Below are positions 10,172-18,990 of a stretch of 64,000 bases of DNA, piece after piece. A program made the position numbers and the translations under genes. The notes beneath the pieces were generated by a model. It saw nothing but the letters and a program-made list of their open reading frames with translations, was not told the DNA's origin and ran no database searches. The first letter of the stretch is position 1. Each line of letters opens with the position of its first letter. The DNA comes from Anastatus disparis (Eukaryota > Arthropoda > Insecta > Hymenoptera > Eupelmidae), in the NCBI GenBank assembly GCA_017163975.1, contig JAFFSR010000347.1, positions 2,654,001 to 2,718,000 of the forward strand. Reading direction: 5' to 3'.

Positions 10172-10852
10172 ATGGATATTAGCTGGAAACACCCGTGGAC
10201 ATCTATGCTTTGCGGACCTACCGGTTGTGGCAAAACAGTGTTTGTAAAAAAATTTCTAAAATACATCGATCGTATGTGTGACACACGTTTTGATCGCGTG
10301 ATCGTTTACTATGCTGAATAGCAGGCAGGTTACAAGGAGCTTGGGAGACATATAGAATTTTGCGAGGGGCTTCCTCAAAGTACGGACTACGCTGGTGACT
10401 CACGCCTAAAGTTATTAATATTGGACGATCTGATGCGTGAATCATCCTCAAGTAACGCCATTGTCAACTTATTCACAAAGGGGAGTCATCACAATAACCT
10501 AAGCGTCATATTTATTACACAGAATATATTTCATCAAGGAAAAGGCCAACGAGACATTTCGCTCAACGCGCAATACATGATCGTGTTTAGAAATTTACGC
10601 GATCGTACACAAATACAACATCTTTTGCGCCAGCTCTGTCCTGAAGATCCACGATTCTTACAAGAGGCGTACTGGGACGCCACCTCACGGCCATTTGGAT
10701 ACCTTTTTCTAGATTTAAAACAAAATACTCCAGATAATTGTCTTTTTCGTGCTTGCATCTTCCCCGATGACGAATATCAGTACGTTTACGTACCTCGGAA
10801 GCAGTTTAAAGGCGTTGATTCGAGTAATCACCTTTCAGTCGTATCTTTGTGA
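10172..10852 (+). pseudogene. FtsK/HerA-type DNA packaging ATPase (one nonsense codon)
   Basis: A 226-codon frame starting MDISWKHPW. Walker A is CGPTGCGKT within the first 20 residues and Walker B is KLLILDDLM about 75 codons later; further on come GSHHNNLSVIFITQN and RDRTQIQHLLRQL, typical of the genome-packaging ATPase of Polintons and adenovirus-like elements. Its role is to pump DNA into the capsid. Codon 50 is TAG (10319-10321), at a position just after YYAE where tryptophan would be a one-base change away. Otherwise the frame is open to TGA 10850-10852, which overlaps the next ATG (TGATG). Size is normal for the family. Confidence 0.88.
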
Positions 10853-11194
10853 TGGAGCGGAAAACTAGAGGTCCTATCGGGCAAAAGCATACAGATATTT
10901 TAAGAGCTTTACCATTTTAACAGGGAACAACGCGCTGCCGTGCTCCGTAAGGCCGATCCCAAATTGGTCAGATACATTTGTGAGTGTGCTCTCGACGTGT
11001 TGCGCGGTAACGTTCCTCTCAACAGAACGCACAAAACTCGATTACGTAAACACGCAGGCATTCTTAGACGATTGGCAAGTCCTCAAAAGAATCTAGCTAA
11101 GAAAAAGAAAATTATCGTACAGCACGGCGGATTCTTGCCAATATTGTTGGCACTGCTCATTGGTACAGTATTGTCAAGTCTTATATCAAAATAA
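10852..11194 (+). pseudogene. Small basic protein with C-terminal hydrophobic segment, pX-like minor virion protein (frameshifted)
   Basis: Starts at ATG 10852, overlapping the ATPase stop. About 22 codons (MERKTRGPIGQ) lead to a stop at about 10920; the continuation is in another frame, from roughly 10915 (LTREQRAAVLRK) to TAA 11192-11194. The downstream part is arginine/lysine-rich and ends with a hydrophobic stretch preceded by HGGF (GGFLPILLALLIGTVLSSLI), like the membrane-active or core minor proteins seen next to the ATPase in insect Polintons. One single-base indel explains the break. Function is inferred from position and composition. Confidence 0.6.
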
Positions 11195-11201
11195 AAAAAA
11201 A

Positions 11202-12017
11202 ATGGAACACACCAAAAAAATGATTTTGTTACCACAAGAGAGTGTGGAACGCTTACAACAAAAACTTTTCACAAACGCTGGGTTGAAGTCGGTGCAAACA
11301 CCAGGAACTGCTGTTAGCAGGCTGGATGCAGAGATGAGTGATATCTTGAATTCTACGGACGATATGAGCGAGTGGGATAAATGACAACGATATTCTCAAG
11401 CATTACAACGTTATCTACATTTCAAAGATATTAGTAACAAGAAGACAGAAACTACAAAGAAAAACGATAATATGCAAGATGCTGATATTATCAACGATGA
11501 TAATAATGATGATGCTGAGGCAGAGTCAAAACGAGTCGTCAAAGAATTAGAAGATCGTGTAGATGCACGAATTGTCGAAAGTGTACCTTTAAAATACCGG
11601 TCCAATGCAGCGGGTCTTTTACAACATTTACGTAGCACAGGCATCGTCACTTGGGATGGTAATGGTGCAACATGTATAAATGGCATTCCTATCCGTGGCG
11701 CAAATATTATCGACTTGGTTAACGACGCTATGAGGAAAAGACAACACGTGAATCCGGCAGGTGCTCGTCAGTTTGCTCTGGCACTTCGACGTGTCGTGAC
11801 GCCTCGGCTTTTTATTGGGAACGATCGTGTGTTACAGATAATCGATGAGGCTTCTCCTTTCGCTTCTCCAGAGTCTGGTAGTAGCAAATCAAAATCCGGT
11901 GGTAGTAACAAACTCAGCGAGGAAGAACAAGGGTGTAGAAAGAGAAAGAGAAGAAAGAAAGTCTCCAGATCACCGAAATCAGGGGAAACATGGAGTCGTC
12001 TGGGCACGAAATTCTGA
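11202..12017 (+). pseudogene. Conserved Polinton-type structural-like protein (one nonsense codon)
   Basis: One frame runs from ATG 11202 (MEHTKKMILLPQ) to TAA 12015-12017, interrupted only by TGA at 11382-11384 in the context EWDK-stop-QRYSQALQ, where TGG (Trp) would restore it. Domains seen: an N-terminal part predicted helical, an acidic asparagine/aspartate-rich linker (about 11490-11520), a conserved globular block (VPLKYRSNAAGLLQHL, then NGIPIRGANIIDLVNDAM), and a basic C-terminal tail. A small domain of this type recurs in insect Polinton gene sets, but I cannot name a function. Its last 28 bases overlap the PLA2 gene start. Confidence 0.6.
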
Positions 12018-12469
12018 AATTAGAGAAAGACGATGAAGGGAAAAAGTCTGTTCTAGATTCTATTATTGATTTAATGCCTTTTGAGATGCACGTACCAGGA
12101 TACAAATTTTGCGGACCCGGAACAAAACTGGCTGATCGTCTTAAACGTGGTGACATTGGAATTAACCCGCTTGATGAAGCGTGTCGTGAACATGACATAG
12201 CCTATGCCAATAAGAAGTCGACAGATCGTCGTCGAGCTGACCAAATACTAGCAGAGAAAGCTTTTTCTCGGATGCTTGGTAGTGAAACCCCACCCGATGA
12301 ACGTACAGTTGCAATGATGACTGCTCGTTGTATGGTTAGTAAAATTACTTTTGAAAAATATTTTTCGCGTATTAAGAACGCTATAAAATGCAATGATAAG
12401 AAAATAAAGAAGACAAAAGCGTGTATGATTCCGACGAAGAAGCAAGTAAAAGGAAAAAAACAAGAATAA
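11990..12469 (+). CDS. Phospholipase A2-like protein (parvovirus VP1-unique type)
   Basis: An intact 159-codon frame. The calcium loop is seen as YKFCGPGTKL and the catalytic helix as EACREHDIAY (the His-Asp pair of HDxxY), about 24 residues apart as in parvoviral VP1u PLA2 domains. In parvoviruses this activity breaches endosomal membranes during entry; related domains are carried by many Polintons and adintoviruses. A lysine-rich tail follows. The start at 11990 is the first in-frame ATG and overlaps the preceding gene; its TAA shares one base with the integrase ATG (TAATG at 12467-12471), a compact virus-like arrangement. Confidence 0.8.
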   Translation: MESSGHEILKLEKDDEGKKSVLDSIIDLMPFEMHVPGYKFCGPGTKLADRLKRGDIGINPLDEACREHDIAYANKKSTDRRRADQILAEKAFSRMLGSETPPDERTVAMMTARCMVSKITFEKYFSRIKNAIKCNDKKIKKTKACMIPTKKQVKGKKQE

Positions 12470-13551
12470 TGCAGAAACAATTAAGTAAGCTTTATTTTGG
12501 TCCACCAAGACCAGAAGCATATGCGGGGGCTAATAAAATTATAACCTCTGTACGAAAGAAATACCCAGCTCGAAAAGTAATCGACTGGCTCGAGAGTCAG
12601 GATGTTTACAATCTGCACAGACCTGTACGGCACAGGTTTCCTAGACGTCATTACAATGTTCGAAATCGTGATGACGTCTGGGAGGCAAATTTGATGGATA
12701 TGAGAGCGGTCAAAACTTATAACGATAATTACACTTATATCCTCGTTGTCATCGACGTTTTGAGTGAATACGCATGGGCTTTACCACTTATGGATAAAAC
12801 TTCAAAAAGTGTTGCCAAAGCATTTGAAAACATTTTGAAAAACAGTGCTAATCGAAAACCTGTGATTTTTCGAACGGACAAGGGGAAAGAATTTCTAGGA
12901 AAGGAACTGCAAGAAGTGTTGAAGAGAAATGAAATTTCATTTAGAATAGTACGAAGTCCTGATATTAAAGCAGCTGTAGCCGAAAGGTTTATAAAAACTA
13001 TAAAGGAACGGATGTGGCGATATTTTACGCATAAAAACACTCGTCGATACGTTGATATTCTAGAAAAAATATTAAAGTCTTACAATCATAGTAAACACTT
13101 ATCCATCAAGATGGAGCCAGCATCTGTTACGATTTACAACACCCACAAAGCTCGAAAAAATTTAGAATCTCGATATGGTTGCTCCAAGTACCGAAAACCT
13201 AAATATACCATCGGTGACCTAGTACGGGTCAGTCGAGCAAGAAACGTGTTTGCGAAAGGATACGAGGGTGGATGGACATTGGAACTGTTTAAAATTACTC
13301 GTATTTCAGTAGCACGCCCGCCACCTGTATACTTTCTAAAAGATTTAGCTGATGAGGATATTAAAGGGTGTTTCTACGAGCACGAGTTGAGTAGAGTAAA
13401 AAAGGATTTAAATAACGCGACTTTCGAAGTTGAAAAAATTTTAAAAAGTACTGGAAGTGGCTGGTATGAAAAATATTTTATTAAATGGGAAGGTTACCCC
13501 GATAAATTTAATTCCTGGGTTGCAGCCAGCCAAATCGAAAAAATATCATGA
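12469..13551 (+). CDS. Retroviral-type DD35E integrase with C-terminal chromodomain
   Basis: Intact, 360 residues from ATG 12469. I prefer this ATG over the longer open frame because nothing upstream in frame is an ATG. The RNase H-fold core shows Asp77 (NLMDMRAV), Asp137 (RTDKGKEF) and Glu172 (VAERFIKTIKE), i.e. DD35E. Then comes an SH3-like region (YTIGDLVRVSR) and a chromodomain at about 319-360 (FEVEKILKS, YFIKWEGYP, SWVAASQI). This is the Polinton integrase that inserts the element into host DNA; the chromodomain probably guides it to marked chromatin. The stop TGA overlaps the next ATG (ATGA at 13548). It is one of the few genes in the element without a break. Confidence 0.93.
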   Translation: MQKQLSKLYFGPPRPEAYAGANKIITSVRKKYPARKVIDWLESQDVYNLHRPVRHRFPRRHYNVRNRDDVWEANLMDMRAVKTYNDNYTYILVVIDVLSEYAWALPLMDKTSKSVAKAFENILKNSANRKPVIFRTDKGKEFLGKELQEVLKRNEISFRIVRSPDIKAAVAERFIKTIKERMWRYFTHKNTRRYVDILEKILKSYNHSKHLSIKMEPASVTIYNTHKARKNLESRYGCSKYRKPKYTIGDLVRVSRARNVFAKGYEGGWTLELFKITRISVARPPPVYFLKDLADEDIKGCFYEHELSRVKKDLNNATFEVEKILKSTGSGWYEKYFIKWEGYPDKFNSWVAASQIEKIS

Positions 13552-14366
13552 AGGATCAATTTTACATTATACTACCTAGTAATAGTAGTATGCATTATTT
13601 CCCTGACCATACTACAACACGGTTCGTTACTTATCTACCACAACAAATACGACTGCAAGGATATTGGAGTGTTGCACTTTCGGAGATCCAAATTCCTATG
13701 ACATTTCAACATGTTCCACCAAACGAGGACGAAAGATTTGTCTGTGTAAAAAATATACCACCATCGTCGTTGGGGACTAATAAAATTGCACTGGTCGTTT
13801 CATCAATTAATTTTATACGTCCAGGTGTTTATAAACATTTAGAAAGTCTTGTGGAGGAGGTAAACAATCTGAGCTGTGTAAAAGACCATCTACGTTTCCA
13901 GATAGAGCGTGGTGGATACGTAACAATCAGACGCGTTTGTTTAACAGAGGAATGTACGCCAATTGATAACGTTTTAGAGTTGTCAAGGAATTTGAGAAAA
14001 ATTCTCGGGTTTGAAACTGAAAAAAATGAAGCTATCAAGGTCGATAAAGAAGAACCCACTATAGCTAATTACCCTGCTAATCTTTCTAATGGGTTACCAA
14101 CAACTCTAATGGTGTACAGTGACATCTGTGAACCTTATGTAATCGGAGATGTGCAAAGTAAATTATTAAGAGCGGTTTCCTTAAATACTGAGGATTGCAA
14201 ATATGGTGGTGTGAAAATAAAAAACTTTTCACCATCTATGTACATACCACTATTGTTTAATTCTTTTCAAACTATTGAAATAGATATAAGAGATCAACAA
14301 GGTCAGCCAATACCATTTAATTTTGGTACCTTGACAGTGACGTTGCACTTTTATCGTATTGATTAA
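13548..14366 (+). CDS. Penton-like minor capsid protein
   Basis: An intact 272-codon frame, beginning MKDQFYIILPSNSS. It shows the features of the single jelly-roll penton of Polintons: a strand-rich pattern, FVTYLPQQIRLQGYWSVAL near the start (the conserved LxGxWxVALxEI core), FTQT-like glycine loops later, and a C-terminal YIPLLFNSFQTIEIDIRD followed by PFNFGTLTVTLHF. Length fits the family. In the virion it would fill the five-fold vertices beside the hexon. It overlaps the integrase by four bases and is followed by the basic protein. Confidence 0.8.
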   Translation: MKDQFYIILPSNSSMHYFPDHTTTRFVTYLPQQIRLQGYWSVALSEIQIPMTFQHVPPNEDERFVCVKNIPPSSLGTNKIALVVSSINFIRPGVYKHLESLVEEVNNLSCVKDHLRFQIERGGYVTIRRVCLTEECTPIDNVLELSRNLRKILGFETEKNEAIKVDKEEPTIANYPANLSNGLPTTLMVYSDICEPYVIGDVQSKLLRAVSLNTEDCKYGGVKIKNFSPSMYIPLLFNSFQTIEIDIRDQQGQPIPFNFGTLTVTLHFYRID

Positions 14367-14673
14367 TAAGAAAAAAGATGAATTATTACGAAATCGTATA
14401 AAAGAGTCTGGCATAAATCTTAAAAGAAAGGCTGAAGAGAAACTGGATAAATTGATGGAAGGATCTGGATATAAGAAACAGCGTTATCTGTCTGCTTTGC
14501 AGTTGGATGACGGCCGTGTCAGTGTTAAGAGGACTCGAAGAAAGATTAAACGGCGCAGCACAAAAAATAAAAGAAATAAAGTAGTAAAGAAGAAAATAAA
14601 TAGAACCAGAAAAAAAAAGAAAAATTCTCGAAAAAGTAAAAAAGTCCGAACGACAAGAGATATTTTCGATTAA
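14359..14673 (+). CDS. Lysine/arginine-rich small protein
   Basis: An open frame of about 104 codons between penton and hexon. It contains RNRIKESGINLKRKAEEK, then GSGYKKQRYLSALQL, then a tail of almost unbroken Lys/Arg (KKINRTRKKKKNSRKSKK). The composition suggests a DNA-condensing core protein of the virion. No ATG precedes the conserved part: the first in-frame ATG is 14455, in the middle of it, so either an upstream start has been lost or a non-AUG codon is used. Function inferred. Confidence 0.5.
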   Translation: MINKKKDELLRNRIKESGINLKRKAEEKLDKLMEGSGYKKQRYLSALQLDDGRVSVKRTRRKIKRRSTKNKRNKVVKKKINRTRKKKKNSRKSKKVRTTRDIFD

Positions 14674-14675
14674 AA

Positions 14676-15996
14676 ATGGCGTTTTTACACACACAGTCCT
14701 GTGAGTGCATGAAATCGGAATTGCTATTATTCGACATTCCTCCGACACAGACTACTATCGAAATCATTGGGTCCAGTATAAGCCTATCTCCTCGTTGACT
14801 GATGACGCACCTATAGAATTTGTAATATCTGGAAATTGTGAAGATTATTTAGATTTAGCACATACTATGCTTAGCTTGCGCCTTAGCTTATACACCACTG
14901 TCGATGAGTATCCTGAAAATGTGACTGCAGAACTACTCAATAAAGTGGCACTGGTGAATAATTTTATGCACTCACTATTCAGCTAATTAGATGTACTATT
15001 TAACCAGAAACCTGTGACAGCTCCAAATAATGCTTACGCGTACAGAGCATACATCGAGACACTGCTCAACTATGGCCCTGCTGCTAAAAATTCTCATTTA
15101 TCAACCGTTTTGTGGTGTGACGATACAGCTGGGGAAATGGACGATGTAGGTAGTGACAACCAAGGACTTGTTAAGTGGCGTGAATATTTGGGCGCAAAAA
15201 AACTGTAGATCTTGTCGGGCATTTACATGCCAATGTGTTTAATCAAGAAAAGTTATTAATAAACGGCGTTGAAGTAAGAGTTCATTTAGTGCGCTCTCGA
15301 GATGGTTTTTGCCTTATGGATCCTTCAGGATACTTTGCCGTACATATAGAAGAAGCTAATCTTTTAGTTAAACGGGTAAAAATTTACCGAAGTGTGCTAT
15401 TAGCACACGCAAAAGCACTTTCTAAAGCTACAGCTAAATACCTTCTTACAAGAGTTGAAGTCAAAGCTGTAACAATGCATTGCGGTATACATGGTAAAAC
15501 TCTGGATAATATTATTTTAGAACAGTTACCTAAAAGAATAATCATAGGGTTTGTTCAAAACAAGGCGTTTAACGGAGACCAAATGCTGAATCCGTTCAAT
15601 TTTGATCATTTTAACATCAATTTTCTATGTTTGTTTGTTGATGGTGTTCAAATACCTTCAAAACCATTACAACCTGATTTCAAAGTAAAAAAGTTATACG
15701 TTGATGCATATCATACTTTATTCAGCGGTACAGCTGTCCATTTTCTCAATGAGGGAAATAAAATTACACGTGAGTCATATCCCAACGGTTCCTGTCTGTT
15801 TGCGTTTGATATATCACCCGATTTATCGGCAAATGAATGTACTCATTGGAATGTAATAAAACATGGAAGTGTTAGACTCGATGTCAGATTTAGCGAACCT
15901 CTGACAGACACCGTCAATTGTATAATTTATGCAGAATACGACAACATTTTAGAGATTGACGCATCGCGACGAACAATTGTAGATTTTAATGGGTAA
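14676..15996 (+). pseudogene. Hexon-like major capsid protein (double jelly roll), broken three times
   Basis: Fragments of one protein in three frames span 14676-15996. The N-terminal piece starts MAFLHTQSCECMKSELLLF; a frameshift near 14755-14768 leads to a piece with TDDAPIEFVISG and EDYLDLAHTMLSL; an in-frame TAA at 14984-14986 (FS-stop-LDV, one transition from Gln) follows; then NNAYAYRAYIETLLNYGPAA; then a second frameshift near 15200 leads to the long C-terminal piece (LLINGVEVRVHL, NPFNFDHFNINFL, LFSGTAVHFLNEG) ending at TAA 15994-15996. This is the Polinton/adintovirus hexon family often annotated in insects as an uncharacterised F54H12.2-like protein. With these breaks no capsid can be made from this copy. 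Confidence 0.85.
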
Positions 15997-16101
15997 AGCT
16001 ATCAATAGATGGCGCATACAAATTTTATCGGATGAAAAGACATCACCATTACTCCTCAGTATAGCTTTTATCGCTGCATCGGTCAGACAAAAAGTTAAAT
16101 C

Positions 16102-16569
16102 ATGGATGTAGTCGTGGATATTCAGTGCTTAAAAGATAGCAATAACAGAGTTGTTCCAAAAGAAGTCGCCATCCTAGCTTTGAACGATGATTTTAGCGGT
16201 CATTGGAGTATCGCATCGAAAAATCGTATAAACGCATTTTGCAGAGGCATAAGAAGAGAAAATAATTGGCTTGCAGAACATCATCATGGTCTTGACTATT
16301 TTGACGGTGATGTCACGGAGAAAGCTCTCTACCAAACGTTGCGCGATCTTACTCGGAAATTCAGAAAAATTTACGTGAGAGGTAAACAAAAGTGGTCAAT
16401 TTTATACGATATGACAGCGCGAGAAATTATAAATTTAGAATCAAATAAAGATTGCCCGTCATTTAATCAGCTACCCTGGTTAAATAAGTATTGTCTCAAT
16501 CACGCTGTAAAGACACCTCATCTAAAATATACGTGCGCTTTAAACAATGCGTACCGTTTAAAAAAATAG
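16102..16569 (+). CDS. Conserved Polinton-associated protein, function unknown
   Basis: An intact 155-codon frame starting MDVVVDIQCLKDSN. Motifs seen: PKEVAILAL followed by HWSI, NNWLAEHHHGLDYFDGD, IYVRGKQKWSIL, and NLESNKDCPSF. The D-I-Q start, the VRGxxKxxxL element and the NLExxxCPSF element resemble the layout of RNase H-fold exonuclease-like domains that have lost part of their catalytic residues, but I cannot prove this. It sits downstream of the hexon on the same strand, where Polintons of insects carry small accessory genes. No protease triad is visible, so I do not call it the missing maturation protease. Confidence 0.55.
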   Translation: MDVVVDIQCLKDSNNRVVPKEVAILALNDDFSGHWSIASKNRINAFCRGIRRENNWLAEHHHGLDYFDGDVTEKALYQTLRDLTRKFRKIYVRGKQKWSILYDMTAREIINLESNKDCPSFNQLPWLNKYCLNHAVKTPHLKYTCALNNAYRLKK

Positions 16570-16734
16570 TCATCTTTACGAGATTTGATAGAGAGTGTAT
16601 TTTCTTAGTCATCACCTTATCCCCTCCATTGTCTCTTTTATTAAGCCTTTATGTAACGAGATTATATTCATGAAGATGACAGTCATACAGTTGACGTTCG
16701 TATCGTAGAAAGCTATTAGGAAAAAAGGAAAGAA

Positions 16735-17480
16735 ATGGCGCATCAGAAGAAGAACTTTACACAGCCCATCTTTAATTCTTCCTACGGTTTGAACAAGTCA
16801 TTTACGAAAAAAATTTTAGTTGGTCTTGAATATAATAAGCTACGAGATAGCGAATTTTGTCCAATGGTACGTTTACTCTCACACGATTTTCAAGGAATAG
16901 CTTTCACTACAGCTACGTGGAACGAGTTTGAGCTAACGTTTGGTGATACTGAAAATATTTTGATGGTAATGCTGATGATTTGATGGAGCAGAAAGTGTAC
17001 GGAACTGGTTGGATTCTGAGGTATACTAGAAGCCATACTGATAGAGCCATTAAAATTGAAGAAAATTTCACCCCTACTTCTGGTCTGGTCAAAAGGTATC
17101 GACAAAGCATTGTTATGAAAAAGGTGACTTTCGAGTATTTACAAGTTGCATCCTGCGTAGATGATAGGATTAAATATTTAACCACGCTTGTTAAAGGTGT
17201 TAGTGTATGTGCAGGAGAGATTGTTGATCTTGTAGAAAAATTGTGCGGTGTTCGATATGGATCTCAAATAGATGAATATTGTGCGGGCTTTGTGAAACGA
17301 GCTGTACTCGAGTGTAATGATGATATAATTGCGTCGTTAATTACAAGTGTGGAAAATAAAATAAAAGAACCTGAAAATTGTATTTTTAAAACCGAAATTA
17401 TTCGTGTATTTCATGAAATCACAGCGCTTCATCTTGATTCAATGGTAGCTGCGTTAAATTATCTTGTAGTTGTAAAATAA
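16735..17480 (+). pseudogene. Terminal Polinton gene of unknown function (one frameshift)
   Basis: Two overlapping frames form one gene: 16735 to about 16960 (MAHQKKNFTQ ... WNEFELTFGD) and about 16960 to TAA 17478-17480 (starting DDLMEQKVYGTGWILRY in the second frame). A single-base shift near 16955-16965 joins them. The second part is helical, with cysteine/valine-rich segments (KGVSVCAGEIVDLVEKLCG) and a long C-terminal helix. No catalytic motif is recognised. It is the last gene before the repeat-rich 3' end where the copia element inserted. Confidence 0.5.
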
Positions 17481-17561
17481 TTATAAGCGTATATTCACTA
17501 TATTTATAAAATAATATTCTACACTATACTTATAAAATAAGTTTTGTTCACTATACATATA
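17481..17561. repeat. Short AT repeats at the 3' end of the Polinton, split by copia
   Basis: Units like TTCACTATATTTATAAAATAA occur twice to three times and resume after the copia element (about 23796-23840, with CACTATATATTTTATAAAA). The copia target lies inside this small array. Confidence 0.5.
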
Positions 17562-17792
17562 TGTTGAGATATATTTATTAAAAGAGAACAATTTTTTCAT
17601 AATAAGTATAAAATATCTATATATCGATCTTAGTAGCGGAGCGTGGCTCTATGTGCGAAAGCTAGCTTTCAACTGGCAGCTTTGTGTAATCAAGGCGATG
17701 ACCGCTGTTGAGCCGTAGCGCTGCAACCAACAAAACATAAGCACAGAATGGCGGAGCAACTTCAGAGTGATGCCGCTCGCTTATTCTTGACA
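17562..17792 (-). repeat. 3' LTR of the copia element (left on + strand)
   Basis: 231 bp, TGTTGAGATATA ... ATTCTTGACA. It differs from the right LTR at three positions seen by eye (about 98.7% identity). Confidence 0.95.
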
Positions 17793-17801
17793 CTCCCTCC
17801 C
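17793..17801 (-). other. Polypurine tract of the copia element
   Basis: GGGAGGGAG on the minus strand directly abuts the 3' LTR, the correct place for the plus-strand primer. Confidence 0.85.
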
Positions 17802-17876
17802 GAGCAAATCTCTCTGAGTTGACTCACTTCATTTCCAGCTGAAAACTTTATTTAGGATCTGTAAAGAAAGAAAAAT

Positions 17877-18990
17877 TTACAATTTTAATTTATTATTCAT
17901 CAGTAATGAAGTCAAGCTATTATGTAATTCAAAGGGTAGGGCCTTAGTGAATATATCAGCAATTTGTTGTTTAGAAGCAATCCATCTTATTGTTATTAGA
18001 TTTCTGGCAACGCCTTCACGAACGTAATGTTCTCGAACTTCTGTCATATGTCTAAGTTTATTTGTATAACTAACTTGTGAACTGGCTTCTGCAGCTTTAT
18101 TATCGCACCACAGAGTCATAGGTGTAAAGGAACATTTCAATATCAGACTTAATGAATTTTTCAATGATGCCATCTCCTGACATGCTTCGCTCATCGCAAC
18201 ATACTCAGCTTGACATGTTGAGAGAGCTACGTAAAACTGTTTATGTGTTTTCCAGGCTATTGTATCACCGTACAATTTAATAACAAAACCACTCGTTGTC
18301 AATGATCCTTTGCAATCAGCAAAACTTGCATCTGAGTATCCTTGCATGTTTTCCAGCTTTCCTTCAAACTTTAGTCCTAGACTTTTGGAATATTTCAAGT
18401 ATCTGCATAAACGTTTTACCATTTTCCATTCTTCTTCAGTTGGATTGTTTAGATGTCTGCTCAATACATTTATAGTATATGATATATCTGGGCGTACAGT
18501 ATTTGCAAGATAGAGGAGAGAACCAATTATTTCTCTGTAAGGTCCATTTATCTTATTTGAGACATCATTTACTTGATTTTCTGTTTCTTCTCTTTCACGT
18601 CGTTCTCTATTTGCCACTTGACTTGTTACCATTGGTGTTCTTTGCGGATGCATTTCACTATATCAAAACGTTTAAGTAGATTATTGATGTAACCTTCCAA
18701 CTTAAGTGTTATAGTATGATTTTGTCTATCTCTTTCAATTTCTATACCTAAGAAGTTCTTTGGTTCTCCTCAGTTAGACATTTCGAATTCCAACATAAGT
18801 TTCTGTTTAATATCGTCTAACTTGTTTTCATCATTGCTAGCTATCAGCATATCATCCACATATAATAACAATATTAAGAGCTTATTGTTTTCATGCCATG
18901 TAAAGAGGCATGGTTCAGAGTCATGAGAATCTAGATTCAGTTTTTCAGCTGCTTATGAAAACCTTTCATGCCATCTCTTCGGACTTATTT
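17877..18990 (-). pseudogene. copia pol: C-terminal reverse transcriptase and RNase H (broken)
   Basis: Between about 18650 and 18990 the reverse transcriptase continues in a shifted frame: SPKRWHERF, then the catalytic YVDD at 18851-18862. In that frame there are stops near 18953 and 18776, and another shift near 18655. The final open part (18653-17877, 258 codons) contains GSLLYLANTVRPDISY, then the RNase H region YSDASFADC, TCQAEYVAMSEA and WCDNKAA, ending FTKALP. These are standard copia motifs. No functional enzyme can be read without several corrections. Confidence 0.9.

Larger units (their letters stand above)
7600..17561 (+). mobile_element. Decayed Polinton/Maverick (adintovirus-like) element
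   Basis: Genes of a protein-primed polymerase, packaging ATPase, integrase with chromodomain, phospholipase A2-like protein, penton and hexon lie on one strand in a compact row with overlapping start and stop codons. This set defines Polintons and the related adintoviruses. The body is visibly richer in G+C than its surroundings. I could not find matching terminal inverted repeats or a 6-bp target duplication: the left side is bounded by tandem repeats and the right side is split by a copia insertion at 17562-23795. No adenain-like protease gene was recognised. At least nine disabling changes show that this copy cannot form virions or transpose unaided. Confidence 0.9.

Noticed and set aside
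12421..12468. Upstream extension of the integrase
   Set aside because: It would start at GTG and overlap the PLA2 gene; the ATG at 12469 overlapping the PLA2 stop is a better eukaryotic start.
14386..14767. Minus-strand frames of 73-120 codons rich in Phe/Ser/Leu
   Set aside because: They are shadows of the lysine/arginine-rich + strand gene.
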